Source: an uncultured Ruminiclostridium sp.
GTDB lineage: Bacteria; Bacillota; Clostridia; Oscillospirales; Ruminococcaceae
DNA length: 60,556 bases
Direction of reading: 5' to 3'
Assembly (NCBI GenBank): GCA_949878745.1
Contig: CATLBH010000012.1
Coordinates: forward strand, 1 to 60,556
Each line of letters opens with the position of its first letter. The stretch's first letter is position 1. The notes beneath the pieces were generated by a model. The model did no database searches, was not told the origin of the DNA, and worked only from the letters and a program-made list of their open reading frames with translations. A program made the position numbers and the translations under genes. This document shows, piece after piece, positions 1-7,925 of this stretch.

Positions 1-406
1 CGTGACGTTTTAAAACTCGATATATCTGACTTCCGCCAATAGAATGACCTACTTTTTTGATATATGCTGACTTTAATTCGTTAAGATCTATCAGTTGACC
101 GGATTCGGATTGCTTAGTGAAGTCGGCTAGAAGTTTCTTTTCTTCTTCCTCACTTAAATTTCTGTGATTTCCTGTGCGTTTTTTGGAAAGTAGTGCATCA
201 ATTCCACCTTTGACATATACGCTTACCCAATGGCTTACCATTTGGTCAGATGTATCTAACTTGTTGGCTATTTCTTGATTTGTAAATCCTTCTCCTCTAA
301 GCTGTACAGCATACAAACGTTTATCCGTATTTTTATCTTTAATTGTTTTTCTTGTTGTTTTGATTTCTTCTACATTTTCTGTGCTAATTTTATATGTTTT
401 AGGCAT
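1..406 (-). CDS. IS630-type transposase, N-terminal fragment (runs off left edge)
   Basis: Seen: an open frame reads leftward from an ATG at 404-406 for 135 codons and leaves the window without a stop. The protein starts MPKTYKISTENVEEIKTT and contains a helix-turn-helix near residues 36-66 (GFTNQEIANKLDTS, then MVSHWVSVYVKGGID), a basic turn, and a second DNA-binding-like segment ending GGSQIYRVLKR. Known: two successive helix-turn-helix units of this kind form the N-terminus of IS630/Tc1-mariner transposases, which cut DNA with a DDE domain and insert at TA. Inferred: the catalytic part lies outside the window, so it cannot be said whether the gene is intact. A ribosome site (AAAAGGGTGAG) lies just upstream of the ATG. 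An orphan regulator with the same fold is the main alternative. Confidence 0.7.
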   Translation of the reverse strand, partial: MPKTYKISTENVEEIKTTRKTIKDKNTDKRLYAVQLRGEGFTNQEIANKLDTSDQMVSHWVSVYVKGGIDALLSKKRTGNHRNLSEEEEKKLLADFTKQSESGQLIDLNELKSAYIKKVGHSIGGSQIYRVLKRH

Positions 407-456
407 TTTTCTCACCCTTTTCTATTATAGCACATCTTCTGTATTTTGTCTATATT

Positions 457-924
457 TTAAATGATTGTTAGTATTAGCAGTTCATTAGGAAGTTCATCCA
501 AGTGATATTTTTTTGCTAACTCTATATCCAAATATTTAATTTTTTTATATGTACAGTATAAATTAGAAATAGATTGTATAAAAGATTTTATCTTTTTAGA
601 TTTAAAAAAAGATTCTACTATACCTGGATCCAAATCCAACATCTCACATCCTTTTTTAATGTAGATGTATGGGCTTTTATCCATTTCTCCTATTAAATAA
701 CTTAAATCTTCTTCTAAGGCCTCAGAAATTTTTATCATATTTTCAAATTTTGGAAATCCTATTTCTGTACCGTCCCGAATTTGACCCACATTTAACCACC
801 TATTTAAATTAGACTGTTCTACGCCTATTATTTCTGCAAATTTTTCCTGACTATTATATTTCCTTTTATAACATTCTTTAACGCGCTCGTTCCATGTATT
901 TATTACAATTTTTATATCATTCAT
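457..924 (-). CDS. XRE-family helix-turn-helix regulator
   Basis: 155 aa. Residues about 12-78 form a Cro/CI-type helix-turn-helix: SQEKFAEIIGVEQSNLNRW is the recognition part, followed by FPKFENMIKISEALEEDLSYLIG, the usual end of the XRE fold. The remaining half (residues 85-155) is lysine- and isoleucine-rich and matches nothing I recognise; it may be a dimerisation or effector domain. The ATG at 924 is preceded by AAGGAA about nine bases upstream. The gene is very AT rich and sits beside a transposase fragment and a second XRE gene, which suggests an acquired island. Its target is unknown; phage- or element-type repressors have this shape. Confidence 0.75.
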   Translation of the reverse strand: MNDIKIVINTWNERVKECYKRKYNSQEKFAEIIGVEQSNLNRWLNVGQIRDGTEIGFPKFENMIKISEALEEDLSYLIGEMDKSPYIYIKKGCEMLDLDPGIVESFFKSKKIKSFIQSISNLYCTYKKIKYLDIELAKKYHLDELPNELLILTII

Positions 925-1144
925 GATATTATTTCCTTTTTTTAATAAAAAAAATATATGTTTTGTATATCTTAACTTTTTGCATAAAATGTTTTATAAT
1001 TTAAGAGAATTAAATTTACATTCACCATAAAAAGTACTTAACGAACAGCCCAAAAAATAATCATTTTTTAAAATCAGCACATTGTGACCTTAACACAATG
1101 CACTTGCTTAAAGCGCAAAATAATAATTATTATTGTAATAGTTT

Positions 1145-1172
1145 TTGCATTGTACCATAAAAATGATATAAT
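1145..1172 (+). promoter_or_regulatory. sigma-A-type promoter for the 1217 gene
   Basis: TTGCAT at 1145-1150 and a perfect TATAAT at 1167-1172 with a 16-base spacer, 45 bases before the ATG of the small membrane protein gene. Direct sequence match to the consensus; transcription not shown. Confidence 0.6.
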
Positions 1173-1216
1173 GTCAATACACTTTATATACTTATTTTAA
1201 AAAAGAGGGATAAATT

Positions 1217-1567
1217 ATGAATGAAAATCAAATATTAAAACTTTTGAGCAGGAAATCTATTAATGCAAGCGAAATAACACATACTCTTAAAAATTTAGGT
1301 GGAGATATGTCTACTGGTATTCATATTATACATATGCATGGATTTTTATCTGGCGTTAAAATCACATTAATAAGTGTAACAGTAGTTGGCATGGTCGTAT
1401 TTGTAGGTGATAAGATAATCGCAACTATAAAAACAAAAAAGAAAAAAAATACATTGTTAAAACAGCAAAAAGAAAATAATGAATGTGATGAATACTCGAA
1501 ACACAGTATAAACACAAATACTGAAGAAGAAAATACAAATGATGAAACAATTGTATATTATTACTAA
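1217..1567 (+). CDS. small single-pass membrane protein, unknown function
   Basis: 116 aa, not recognised. A short N-terminal part is followed by one hydrophobic segment (about residues 47-68, ITLISVTVVGMVVFVG), then a strongly basic stretch (KTKKKKNTLLKQQKE) and an acidic, Asn/Thr-rich tail ending in three tyrosines. The positive charges after the segment suggest the C-terminal half is cytoplasmic. GAGGGA lies about 9 bases before the ATG, and a good promoter lies upstream, so it is likely expressed. Flanked by XRE genes on the opposite strand. It could be a host-interaction or toxin-like peptide of the acquired island, but nothing in the sequence proves this. Confidence 0.55.
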   Translation: MNENQILKLLSRKSINASEITHTLKNLGGDMSTGIHIIHMHGFLSGVKITLISVTVVGMVVFVGDKIIATIKTKKKKNTLLKQQKENNECDEYSKHSINTNTEEENTNDETIVYYY

Positions 1568-1576
1568 AAGTTTAAT

Positions 1577-1906
1577 CTATTGTGTGGATTTTAAATAAAC
1601 CGAAAGCAATTCCAAAGCCGTTTCCTTTTGCTTCTGGGTGCACTCTTCGAGTTTGCATAATAGTTCTTGCTGCTTAACCGAAAGACTGTGGTTGTCCTCG
1701 GTGAGTATAACGTCAGGAGTGATTTGCAAGGCCGTGCATATTTTCAATATTGTTTCAATCCTCATATTAACCGTACCTCTTTCAATATCCGCATAGGTGC
1801 GGTCGGATAAGTTTGCCGCTTCGGCTACCTCGCTTTGAGTTAGCCCCGCCCTTTTTCTTATTGATAAAAGCTTATTTCCTATTTCCTGAAAATCATATAT
1901 AAGCAT
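1577..1906 (-). CDS. XRE-family helix-turn-helix regulator (likely autoregulator)
   Basis: 109 aa. The first 65 residues are a classic XRE domain: IGNKLLSIRKRAGLTQSEVA, then the recognition helix LSDRTYADIERG, then TILKICTALQITPDVIL. The C-terminal 40 residues form a short helix (LSVKQQELLCKLEECTQKQK) probably used for dimerisation. The ATG at 1906 is preceded by AAGGAGG (TTTAAAAAGGAGGAAGTAAA in outline), an excellent ribosome site. It is divergent from the lipoprotein gene at 2012; the gap carries three copies of a TTCCTATTT motif that overlap the lipoprotein promoter. By position the regulator is the best candidate for binding these sites and controlling both directions. This regulatory link is inference. 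Confidence 0.8.
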   Translation of the reverse strand: MLIYDFQEIGNKLLSIRKRAGLTQSEVAEAANLSDRTYADIERGTVNMRIETILKICTALQITPDVILTEDNHSLSVKQQELLCKLEECTQKQKETALELLSVYLKSTQ

Positions 1907-1941
1907 TTTACTTCCTCCTTTTTAACATATACAAGAATTAT

Positions 1942-1985
1942 ACTTCCTATTTTGCTTGACAAATAGGAAGTACAGTTCCTATTTA
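1942..1985 (+). promoter_or_regulatory. promoter of the 2012 gene with overlapping TTCCTATTT operators
   Basis: TTGACA at 1956-1961 and TATTTA at 1980-1985 with an 18-base spacer. Overlapping it are ACTTCCTATTT (1942-1952), its perfect inverse AAATAGGAAGT (1961-1971), and a third near-copy AGTTCCTATTT (1974-1984). The palindrome covers the -35 box and the third copy covers the -10 box, as in a repressor site. A possible opposite -10 (ATTATA, 1937-1942) could serve the XRE gene at 1906. Confidence 0.65.
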
Positions 1986-2011
1986 AAAATTCATTTTCAG
2001 GAGATCAGATT

Positions 2012-2515
2012 ATGAAATTTAAAAAAAATTTATCCACATTATGTTTATTTGCATTGTTAATTTCTTTTTCAGCTTGTGAAAACAATAAAAAAGATGATGT
2101 AAATTCCCTCGGCGAAGTGGCTAACGGTTATTCCGAAACGTCAATAAATAAAGATTTTTCCATCGGCGAAGAAATAAGTTTCTCGTCCGAAAAAGCGGAG
2201 GATGAAATTGTGAAACTTAACAATCTTGTTGCCGAAGATGTGAAAAATTCTATTTCCGATTTAAAGCAAAAATACGAAAACTTAAAATCAGAAATCAATA
2301 CATATGAAAAATATTTAGTCAATACGGATAAAATAGAATCGTTCTATTTTGAAATCCGAGAAACTAACAGTAGCTTGTGTTACAGATTGTATAAATATTC
2401 TTTAGATTATGCAGATTTAATCATCGGCTCCGATAAAACCTGTGATGAAAAATACGACGATCTTGATGAATTGTACGACAACATTTATGATAAAGCAGGC
2501 GATAAAATTATATAA
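2012..2515 (+). CDS. lipoprotein, 5' part of a frameshifted gene
   Basis: 167 aa. Residues 1-22 are a lipoprotein signal with lipobox FSAC, so the mature protein would be anchored to the outer face of the membrane. The mature part has a helical, charged region (about residues 60-115). Its frame stops at 2513-2515, but the +1 frame continues at once with KLYNGLLSDIYDDYYTG, which repeats the style of the preceding LYDNIYDKAGDKI. The combined span 2012-3176 is 388 codons plus one base, so a single indel near the AAAA run at about 2502-2508 explains the break. The ATG at 2012 has CAGGAG nine bases upstream. Either a pseudogene, a sequencing indel, or, less likely, programmed frameshifting. Confidence 0.65.
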   Translation: MKFKKNLSTLCLFALLISFSACENNKKDDVNSLGEVANGYSETSINKDFSIGEEISFSSEKAEDEIVKLNNLVAEDVKNSISDLKQKYENLKSEINTYEKYLVNTDKIESFYFEIRETNSSLCYRLYKYSLDYADLIIGSDKTCDEKYDDLDELYDNIYDKAGDKII

Positions 2516-3176
2516 CGGTTTACTGTCGGATATTTACGATGATTATTACACCGGCATTTTGGAAGATGCTTACGATTCGGCCGATAATAAAGAATGGCAT
2601 GAAGTTATTAACAACGAGTACAAGCAATGGAACGATACAAGCTCCGACGTATATGAAAATTGGTCCAATTCGCTTTCCGATATCTACAGCTTCTGGTCCG
2701 ACATAGGAAAAGAGCTTTGGAGTGATGATATTGAAAAAGCGGAAAAAGAGGTTCAAAGCTTCCGTGACAAGGTAGATGAAATATTAAAAAATATTCGGGA
2801 AGAGAATCAAACATTTTCCGATACGGAATCCGACGCTTCGGATATTTTAACAACCCCCGAAATTTCCGAAAGCGACAATACAAGCAGTACATTCCCCAAA
2901 ATTTCCGACAAAGATCAAGTAAGCGATGAATTTAAAGCTCTAATGGACAGTTACGAAGAATTTTTTGACGAATACGCTGAATTTATGAAAAATTATTCAA
3001 GCTCTGACAATCCCTTTTCCATGCTGTCCGACTATATGAACTTTTTAAATAAATACTCGGAAGTGTCGAAAGCCTTGGATTCAATTAATGAAAACGAGCT
3101 TTCCGAAGCCGACGCTCTGTACTATGCGGAAGTCACGGCAAGAATTTACAAAAAAATATATGGAATATTACAATAA
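2442..3176 (+). CDS. 3' part of the frameshifted lipoprotein gene (DUF6591-like C-terminus)
   Basis: The open frame runs 2442-3176, but the meaningful part begins near 2505 where the upstream frame ends. It holds Trp/Tyr-rich helical repeats (EVINNEYKQWNDTSSDVYEN, NSLSDIYSFWSDIGKELW), an acidic serine/threonine linker with several SD/SE pairs, and a C-terminal helical domain (EFKALMDSYEEFFDEYAEFM to EADALYYAEVTARI) that resembles DUF6591-type domains of clostridial lipoproteins. That family assignment is from memory. No convincing ribosome site precedes the ATG at 2442, which supports a single original gene rather than a separate one. The gene at 3230 follows closely and may be its membrane partner. 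Confidence 0.55.
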   Translation: MMKNTTILMNCTTTFMIKQAIKLYNGLLSDIYDDYYTGILEDAYDSADNKEWHEVINNEYKQWNDTSSDVYENWSNSLSDIYSFWSDIGKELWSDDIEKAEKEVQSFRDKVDEILKNIREENQTFSDTESDASDILTTPEISESDNTSSTFPKISDKDQVSDEFKALMDSYEEFFDEYAEFMKNYSSSDNPFSMLSDYMNFLNKYSEVSKALDSINENELSEADALYYAEVTARIYKKIYGILQ

Positions 3177-3229
3177 AAAATTTTAATAATCCGAGGATTA
3201 TGCTCAAAATGAAAGGAATGGTATAACAA

Positions 3230-3808
3230 ATGAAAAAAAGTAAACTTTTTATCCCCTTTATCGTTACAATAGCGTTTTCTCTTATTCTCGCGGCGTCTTT
3301 TCTTTTGCCGTTTGCTTCCGCTACCGATGAATACCGAGAATATTTGCTAAGCTACCCCGACGCTATGAATCTTGCGGAAATAAATATGACAAACGCAGAT
3401 TCGGTAAACATTTCCTTGCTTGGATTTATCAGAATATACGGAGGTTCCGCTTCATTGGGTATGTTTAGCGAATTAGGAATAATATATGTAATAATAATAT
3501 CCTGCATTGGATTATTTTCGCTTTTTACTCTGGTATTTGCCGTTTTAAAGAAGCCCGTTCCGACAATAGTCTTTACCGTTTTAAGTTTTATTGTTTTTCT
3601 GATGATAAAATGGGATTTTACCGACAGAGGAATAATACCGAGCGTTACTTATAATTGGGGCGTTTCCCACTATATCTATTACATAATACCCGCTTTAACG
3701 CTTGCAAGTGCTATATGGCTTTTGACAATAAAAATTAAAGCAAAAAAACACTTTGCGAAAACGGCTCGGGACGGATTAATTCAAAAACAGGATAATTACG
3801 AAGCTTAA
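3230..3808 (+). CDS. four-helix membrane protein, unknown function
   Basis: 192 aa. Four hydrophobic segments are visible: residues about 7-30, 85-107, 110-128 and 150-168. A polar extracytoplasmic loop of some 50 residues lies between the first and second (DEYREYLLSYPDAMNLAEIN), and the C-terminus is basic and cytoplasmic. GAAAGGAA precedes the ATG by about eleven bases. It lies 53 bases after the frameshifted lipoprotein gene on the same strand, so the two are probably cotranscribed; such lipoprotein/membrane pairs often act together, but no function can be assigned. A bidirectional terminator follows at 4027-4060. Confidence 0.6.
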   Translation: MKKSKLFIPFIVTIAFSLILAASFLLPFASATDEYREYLLSYPDAMNLAEINMTNADSVNISLLGFIRIYGGSASLGMFSELGIIYVIIISCIGLFSLFTLVFAVLKKPVPTIVFTVLSFIVFLMIKWDFTDRGIIPSVTYNWGVSHYIYYIIPALTLASAIWLLTIKIKAKKHFAKTARDGLIQKQDNYEA

Positions 3809-3817
3809 TTTTGAAAT

Positions 3818-3976
3818 ATTGCTCCCCCAATTAACTCTTAAAGATTTTATGCGACGAGCGGATGTCGAAAGACGAGTAAGAAAGCCGCAGGAATATTTGC
3901 ATATTTCAAGGATTTCTGACAAGTATTTCGGCAGCCGAGCAAGCAGAAAAATTCAAGAGTTAATTGGGGGAGCAAT
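3818..3976. repeat. R3 repeat, copy 1 (22-bp perfect terminal inverted repeats)
   Basis: 159 bp bounded by ATTGCTCCCCCAATTAACTC and its exact inverse (22 bp each in full). The inner part is also imperfectly palindromic (GTCGAAAGACGAG, CAGGAATATTTGCATATTTC). A second copy with a decayed left end lies at 46971-47138. No coding capacity. MITE-like. Confidence 0.8.
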
Positions 3977-4026
3977 AAAATAAACGTTCTGCGCTGAAAG
4001 CGGTAAATTACTGCTCGGTCTATGTA

Positions 4027-4060
4027 AAAACCCCATTTCCGAAAAGAAAGTGGGGTTTTA
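4027..4060. terminator. bidirectional rho-independent terminator
   Basis: AAAACCCCA and TGGGGTTTT form a GC-rich stem with a 15-base loop, with A residues before and T residues after. It lies between the convergent genes ending at 3808 and 4173. Confidence 0.75.
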
Positions 4061-4124
4061 AAGTTAATCGCCAAAAAAGAATAGCGAGAAAGAGATTGTC
4101 ATTAAGACCGACCAAAACAGTTTA

Positions 4125-4153
4125 AAAATTTGGAATGATCCGCAAACAGTGCT
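4125..4153. repeat. R1 remnant (first-hairpin right arm)
   Basis: The segment AAAATTTGGAATGATCCGCA and the following AACAGTGCT match the right arm and start of the linker of the R1 copies at 47339 and 54813. The rest of the element is missing, so this is a degraded piece. Together with R3 and the terminator it accounts for most of the 3809-4172 gap. Confidence 0.5.
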
Positions 4154-4172
4154 ATAGGAATAATGAGACGTC

Positions 4173-4839
4173 CTAAACAACCCTACCGTCCTCAATCCTA
4201 ACCACAACATCCGCCTTCCCCGCCAACTCTGTATCGTGCGTCGCAATTATAATAGTCTGCCCAAACTTCCGCGCACACTCCAACAGCAAAGAAACCGTTT
4301 CCTCCCCCGTCCTTTTATCCAGATTCCCCGTGGGCTCGTCCGCAATAATAAGCTTCGGTTTTGATATGACCGACCTGGCAATAGCAACCCTCTGCTGTTC
4401 TCCCCCCCGAAAGCTCGGAGGGATATTTTTTCGTCTTTCCCTCAAGCCCCAGCATACCTATTACCTCGCGGTAAAAATTTTCGTCGGGTTTTCTTTTGTC
4501 AAGCTTCAAGGGCATACAAATATTGTTTCGGACATCGTATTCGTCCAACAGATTGTATTGCTGAAACACAAATCCCATATGCCTGCGGCGGAAAACCGAC
4601 CGTTTTTCGTCGCTCAGCTTACACACATCCTCCCCTTCGATAAACACCGACCCGGAGGTGGGCTTGTCAAGTCCGCCCAAAATGTGCAAAAACGTGGATT
4701 TCCCCGAGCCGCTTCTTCCCACTATCGCGTAAAACCCCTTTTCTTCAAAATCATAGGATATTCCCCTCAAGGCGGAAACCTCCCCCGCCGATACGTTGTA
4801 TACCTTGTGTATTTCCTTCGCCGATATTAATACGCTCAT
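4173..4839 (-). CDS. ABC transporter ATPase, frameshifted at a G7 run
   Basis: Two overlapping frames together encode one complete LolD/MacB-type ATPase of about 221 aa. The first (from 4839) has Walker A GRSGSGKST, the Q-loop FVFQQYNLLDEYDV and the beginning of the signature at LSGG. The second resumes at EQQRVAIARS, with Walker B LIIADEPTGNLD and the H-loop IIIATHD, and ends at 4173. The break is in the signature itself, where the coding strand has seven G (C7 at 4402-4408); six G would restore the frame, and 667 bases is 222 codons plus one. The ATG overlaps the stop of the permease upstream by four bases, so the two are translationally coupled. As read, the product lacks its catalytic half. 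Artefact, mutation and phase variation are all possible. Confidence 0.8.
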
Positions 4840-7349
4840 TTTATATCGCCGTCCTTTCTAAGCTCTTTTTTGACAAGCAGAATCAAAACAATCGGTACGA
4901 TTAAATAAATACACGAAATTACCGCGAACCTGCCCAAGGTGAAGCCGTCGTATTTTAAACCGTTTATCACCGTTTGAAGTATGTATAAAAAGCCCTTGTC
5001 CCCATAGTCATATGTGTTCGTTTTTATTAACGCAACCAAAGAAAAATACATAAGCCACCCCGCCGCATACGCTCCACCGCACCGAATCAGCGTTTTTCCC
5101 AGTATACTAAACCCGGCCTGCCGTCTCGACATTCCTATACACCTCTTTATGAGAAAGCTCCGCTTTTCGTTTTCCGTCTCCAGCGAAATATTGCCGCACA
5201 GTATCATTAACGCGATAACGCAAATACATGTCCCCGAAAAATACAGCATAATAACTGCCTGAACATTTTCCTGCTTGTATGAAAGATACTCCTGCCTGCG
5301 GTTTGAAAGCCATATTCCGCGATTTTTACAGGTGTTCGCCAGAACGATATCCGTTGAAAGATCGTCGGAATTCAAATCCGCCATAACAAATACTCTGCCG
5401 TACTCAAAATCCTGTCCGCTTTTGAACCTTCCCCACCTTTCTCCCTCGGGAAGCTCCCCGATAATCCTCTTTAGAAATTGCTCCGAGCATACCGCGGTGT
5501 ACGGCGTGCGTATACAGGCTACGGTCCTTTCAAATACGTTCTCGGGAATATACCTTATGCGCGAATCCACCGTGTATTCCGAAAGAAGCTTTTCTTTATC
5601 GCCGTAAAAAGACAGCTTCACTTCTCCTTCGGGACGCTCGTATTCGTTTCCGTCCTCCGGAATACAGATTAAAACAATTTCTCCGCTGTGAAAATCCGTT
5701 ATATCCTCCCCGAAATCAAATATATCCGCCCAATCGTTTTCGTTTATCGCGAATAAATACGCCCTGTTGCGAAACTCCGTTTCCTCATTTTCCGTATCGA
5801 ACATATCCGCCCAATCGCTCCCCTCGGCGGCGAATAAATATACCCTTCCCTCGCTCATTCCCTCATAGGACAGCCCGATCCATTCCTCGCTGAAGCCGTA
5901 TACGTCCGATACTCCCGGTATGTTTTTTAAAGCGGCCGCGTCCGAAGGGGACACGGTTGCCCCGCCCAACTTAGTCACCACATAATGCGACATATTTGAC
6001 CAATAGCGAATTTTACGCTCCGGGTTCAAAGCTTGCACACCCGTAAAAATTACCCCCAGCGTATACACACAGAGCAATAAAACAATGAAACCGTTTCTCA
6101 AAAGCCTTATACGCCCCGACTTCGCCCCGTTCGGCCGGAACCGTCCGATCATCGGAACGCGAAGGGTGAGTATGAATATGATAAGCCGCGAAATAAAAAT
6201 CGCCGCCAGCCAAAGGACAAGTATCGAAAAGAGCGTTTGAAAAGGAATATAAACCTGAATCGGAACACTTCCCGAATAAAGCGTCATACGAAGCGAAAAA
6301 CGTGTAAGCAAGGCGCCCAGCGGTATTCCCAGCAATATCGCGGGTATTCCCAAAACAGCCGTTTCCGAAAGCTGCATTAAACACAACTGTACTTTTGACA
6401 TTCCGATACTTCGCAGAACCGAAAAGCTGTGAGTGTCGGAGGGAAGCTGAATTATTCCCAGGCAAAGAATGGAAACAAACGTCAGAAAAGCGATTATATA
6501 CATATAAAAATCGTTATAATCTCCGCTCTTCACGCCGCCGGGATAAGCGACGGAGTTGACGCTTACCAAAACATCCCCATTTCTGTCTTTACGAGCCACC
6601 GCTAAATAACCGTTTATTTGTTCCTCTGCAAGCTCCCTGTTTTCTTCCGAAACGGAAATAAAGTATTGCGGAACAGGCGATCTGATACTTAAACCGCTGT
6701 CTGCCATAATCATCTTTTTTGCCTGTTCAATCAGTTCCATAGCCTCCGCCTCGGTAACCAAGGCGCTGTTTAACGTCTGATTGCTTTCATTGCGATCAAG
6801 ATACCATAAATTGCTGTATTCGTGAATTATTCCGCATAGGGTGTATGTTTTTTCGATCATTAAAAAATCGTATGGACTTTCTCCGGCCGGAATCATAACG
6901 GAGACTGTTATTTCCTGACCCAGAGTATAGTCGTATCCAAGCGCGCTTAAGGAATCGGCCTCCATGGCAATTTCGCCGTCCTCTAAAGGAAATCTCCCCT
7001 GATCCGTGCGGATTCTTCCGATATCCGCAAGCTCACTGTCTATGGTTCCGAGACCTATAATTCCGTCGGATGAAATTATGGTACCGTAGCTTTTTGCCGT
7101 TCCGATGCTCTCCGCCCAATCCTTTTTGGACAGCCAATCTTTGTAATTGTCATAACCGTAAGGAATTGCGAAATACCATTCACCGTAGGTGTTAAGTCTG
7201 TATTCCGCATTGGTAAGTGAAATACTACCCACAAGAGAAACGGAAACTATCACCGAAGAAAAGGAAAAAAGCAGCACCAGAAAGAACAGTAAGCTGTTTT
7301 TCCACTTCCTCCTGATCCTAAGACAGGCTAAATTCAAAATGTCGCTCAA
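4836..7349 (-). CDS. FtsX-like ABC transporter permease
   Basis: About 837 aa. One N-terminal membrane helix (SLLFFLVLLFSFSSVIVSVS), a large extracytoplasmic domain of some 240 residues, a three-helix FtsX core (around ILCLGIIQLPSDTHSFSVLR, then the motif RSIGMSKVQL), a second external domain, and a second FtsX core with RCIGMSRRQA near the C-terminus. This is the large MacB/antimicrobial-peptide or lipoprotein-exporter design; the substrate is unknown. I chose the TTG at 7347-7349 because GGAAGGTG lies just upstream; a longer frame from a TTG at 7421 has no ribosome site. The coupled ATPase gene follows. Such permease/ATPase pairs often act in resistance to cell-wall antibiotics, but no sensor kinase is adjacent. 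Confidence 0.8.
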   Translation of the reverse strand: MSDILNLACLRIRRKWKNSLLFFLVLLFSFSSVIVSVSLVGSISLTNAEYRLNTYGEWYFAIPYGYDNYKDWLSKKDWAESIGTAKSYGTIISSDGIIGLGTIDSELADIGRIRTDQGRFPLEDGEIAMEADSLSALGYDYTLGQEITVSVMIPAGESPYDFLMIEKTYTLCGIIHEYSNLWYLDRNESNQTLNSALVTEAEAMELIEQAKKMIMADSGLSIRSPVPQYFISVSEENRELAEEQINGYLAVARKDRNGDVLVSVNSVAYPGGVKSGDYNDFYMYIIAFLTFVSILCLGIIQLPSDTHSFSVLRSIGMSKVQLCLMQLSETAVLGIPAILLGIPLGALLTRFSLRMTLYSGSVPIQVYIPFQTLFSILVLWLAAIFISRLIIFILTLRVPMIGRFRPNGAKSGRIRLLRNGFIVLLLCVYTLGVIFTGVQALNPERKIRYWSNMSHYVVTKLGGATVSPSDAAALKNIPGVSDVYGFSEEWIGLSYEGMSEGRVYLFAAEGSDWADMFDTENEETEFRNRAYLFAINENDWADIFDFGEDITDFHSGEIVLICIPEDGNEYERPEGEVKLSFYGDKEKLLSEYTVDSRIRYIPENVFERTVACIRTPYTAVCSEQFLKRIIGELPEGERWGRFKSGQDFEYGRVFVMADLNSDDLSTDIVLANTCKNRGIWLSNRRQEYLSYKQENVQAVIMLYFSGTCICVIALMILCGNISLETENEKRSFLIKRCIGMSRRQAGFSILGKTLIRCGGAYAAGWLMYFSLVALIKTNTYDYGDKGFLYILQTVINGLKYDGFTLGRFAVISCIYLIVPIVLILLVKKELRKDGDIK

Positions 7350-7839
7350 ACTCGTCACCTTCCGTAACAATAGATTTAAAACCTTTACGGTCTCTATTAT
7401 GTAAAACTCAAAAAACCACAATTTTGTTACAATTTTTTTAAAATTTTATTAATTTGTAATTCTTTACAAAAAAGGCGTGATTTTTGCCAATTTTTTGTTT
7501 GTCTTGCTAAGCGATAAAATGCTGCCTCCGCGCCCCAACAATTTCTACAATTGTCTCATTGGCTTTCCCTTAATTGGCTGTTATAATATACATTTCAAAA
7601 AAACGACAAAAACCGAGGTATTTAAGACAATTCTATATATACGGTTATACATATTATGCTTTAAAAAACATTAAGCCCTTTGTCCTTCCCCTTCTCCTGT
7701 CGGCCGCTTTAAGTCTGTACGCGTGAGGCACATTTTCGGAAGCTGTCAGAGAGAATTTATACACTCCTTTTTTCCAAAATATCTTTCTTGCCCCTTTCCT
7801 CACCTTTTTATAACACCCCAAAAAAATTCCCACACCCCC
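7350..7839. other. 490-base gap with no recognised gene
   Basis: Very AT rich at its left end. I see no gene, no R-family repeat and no clear hairpin. The first 80 bases must hold the leftward promoter of the permease gene, but I cannot place it with confidence. The right end leads into the blaI promoter. Confidence 0.4.
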
Positions 7840-7899
7840 TTGACAAACCCATAATACTATGGTAGTATATACTTAACTCCCAAACTACCCCGGTAGTAT
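7840..7899 (+). promoter_or_regulatory. promoter with two BlaI/MecI-type operators
   Basis: TTGACA (7840-7845), 17-base spacer, TAGTAT (7863-7868). The palindrome ATACTATGGTAGTAT (7854-7868) covers the -10 box and a second, ACTACCCCGGTAGT (7884-7897), lies just downstream. Both resemble the TACTA/TAGTA arms bound by BlaI/MecI/CopY repressors, and the next gene encodes such a repressor, so autoregulation is very likely. Confidence 0.85.
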
Positions 7900-7925
7900 C
7901 ATTCCAAAAAGAAAGGAACAAAACA

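Noticed and set aside
7350-7421. Longer N-terminus for the FtsX-like permease
   Set aside because: The upstream TTG has no ribosome site, whereas the TTG at 7349 has GGAAGGTG at good spacing.
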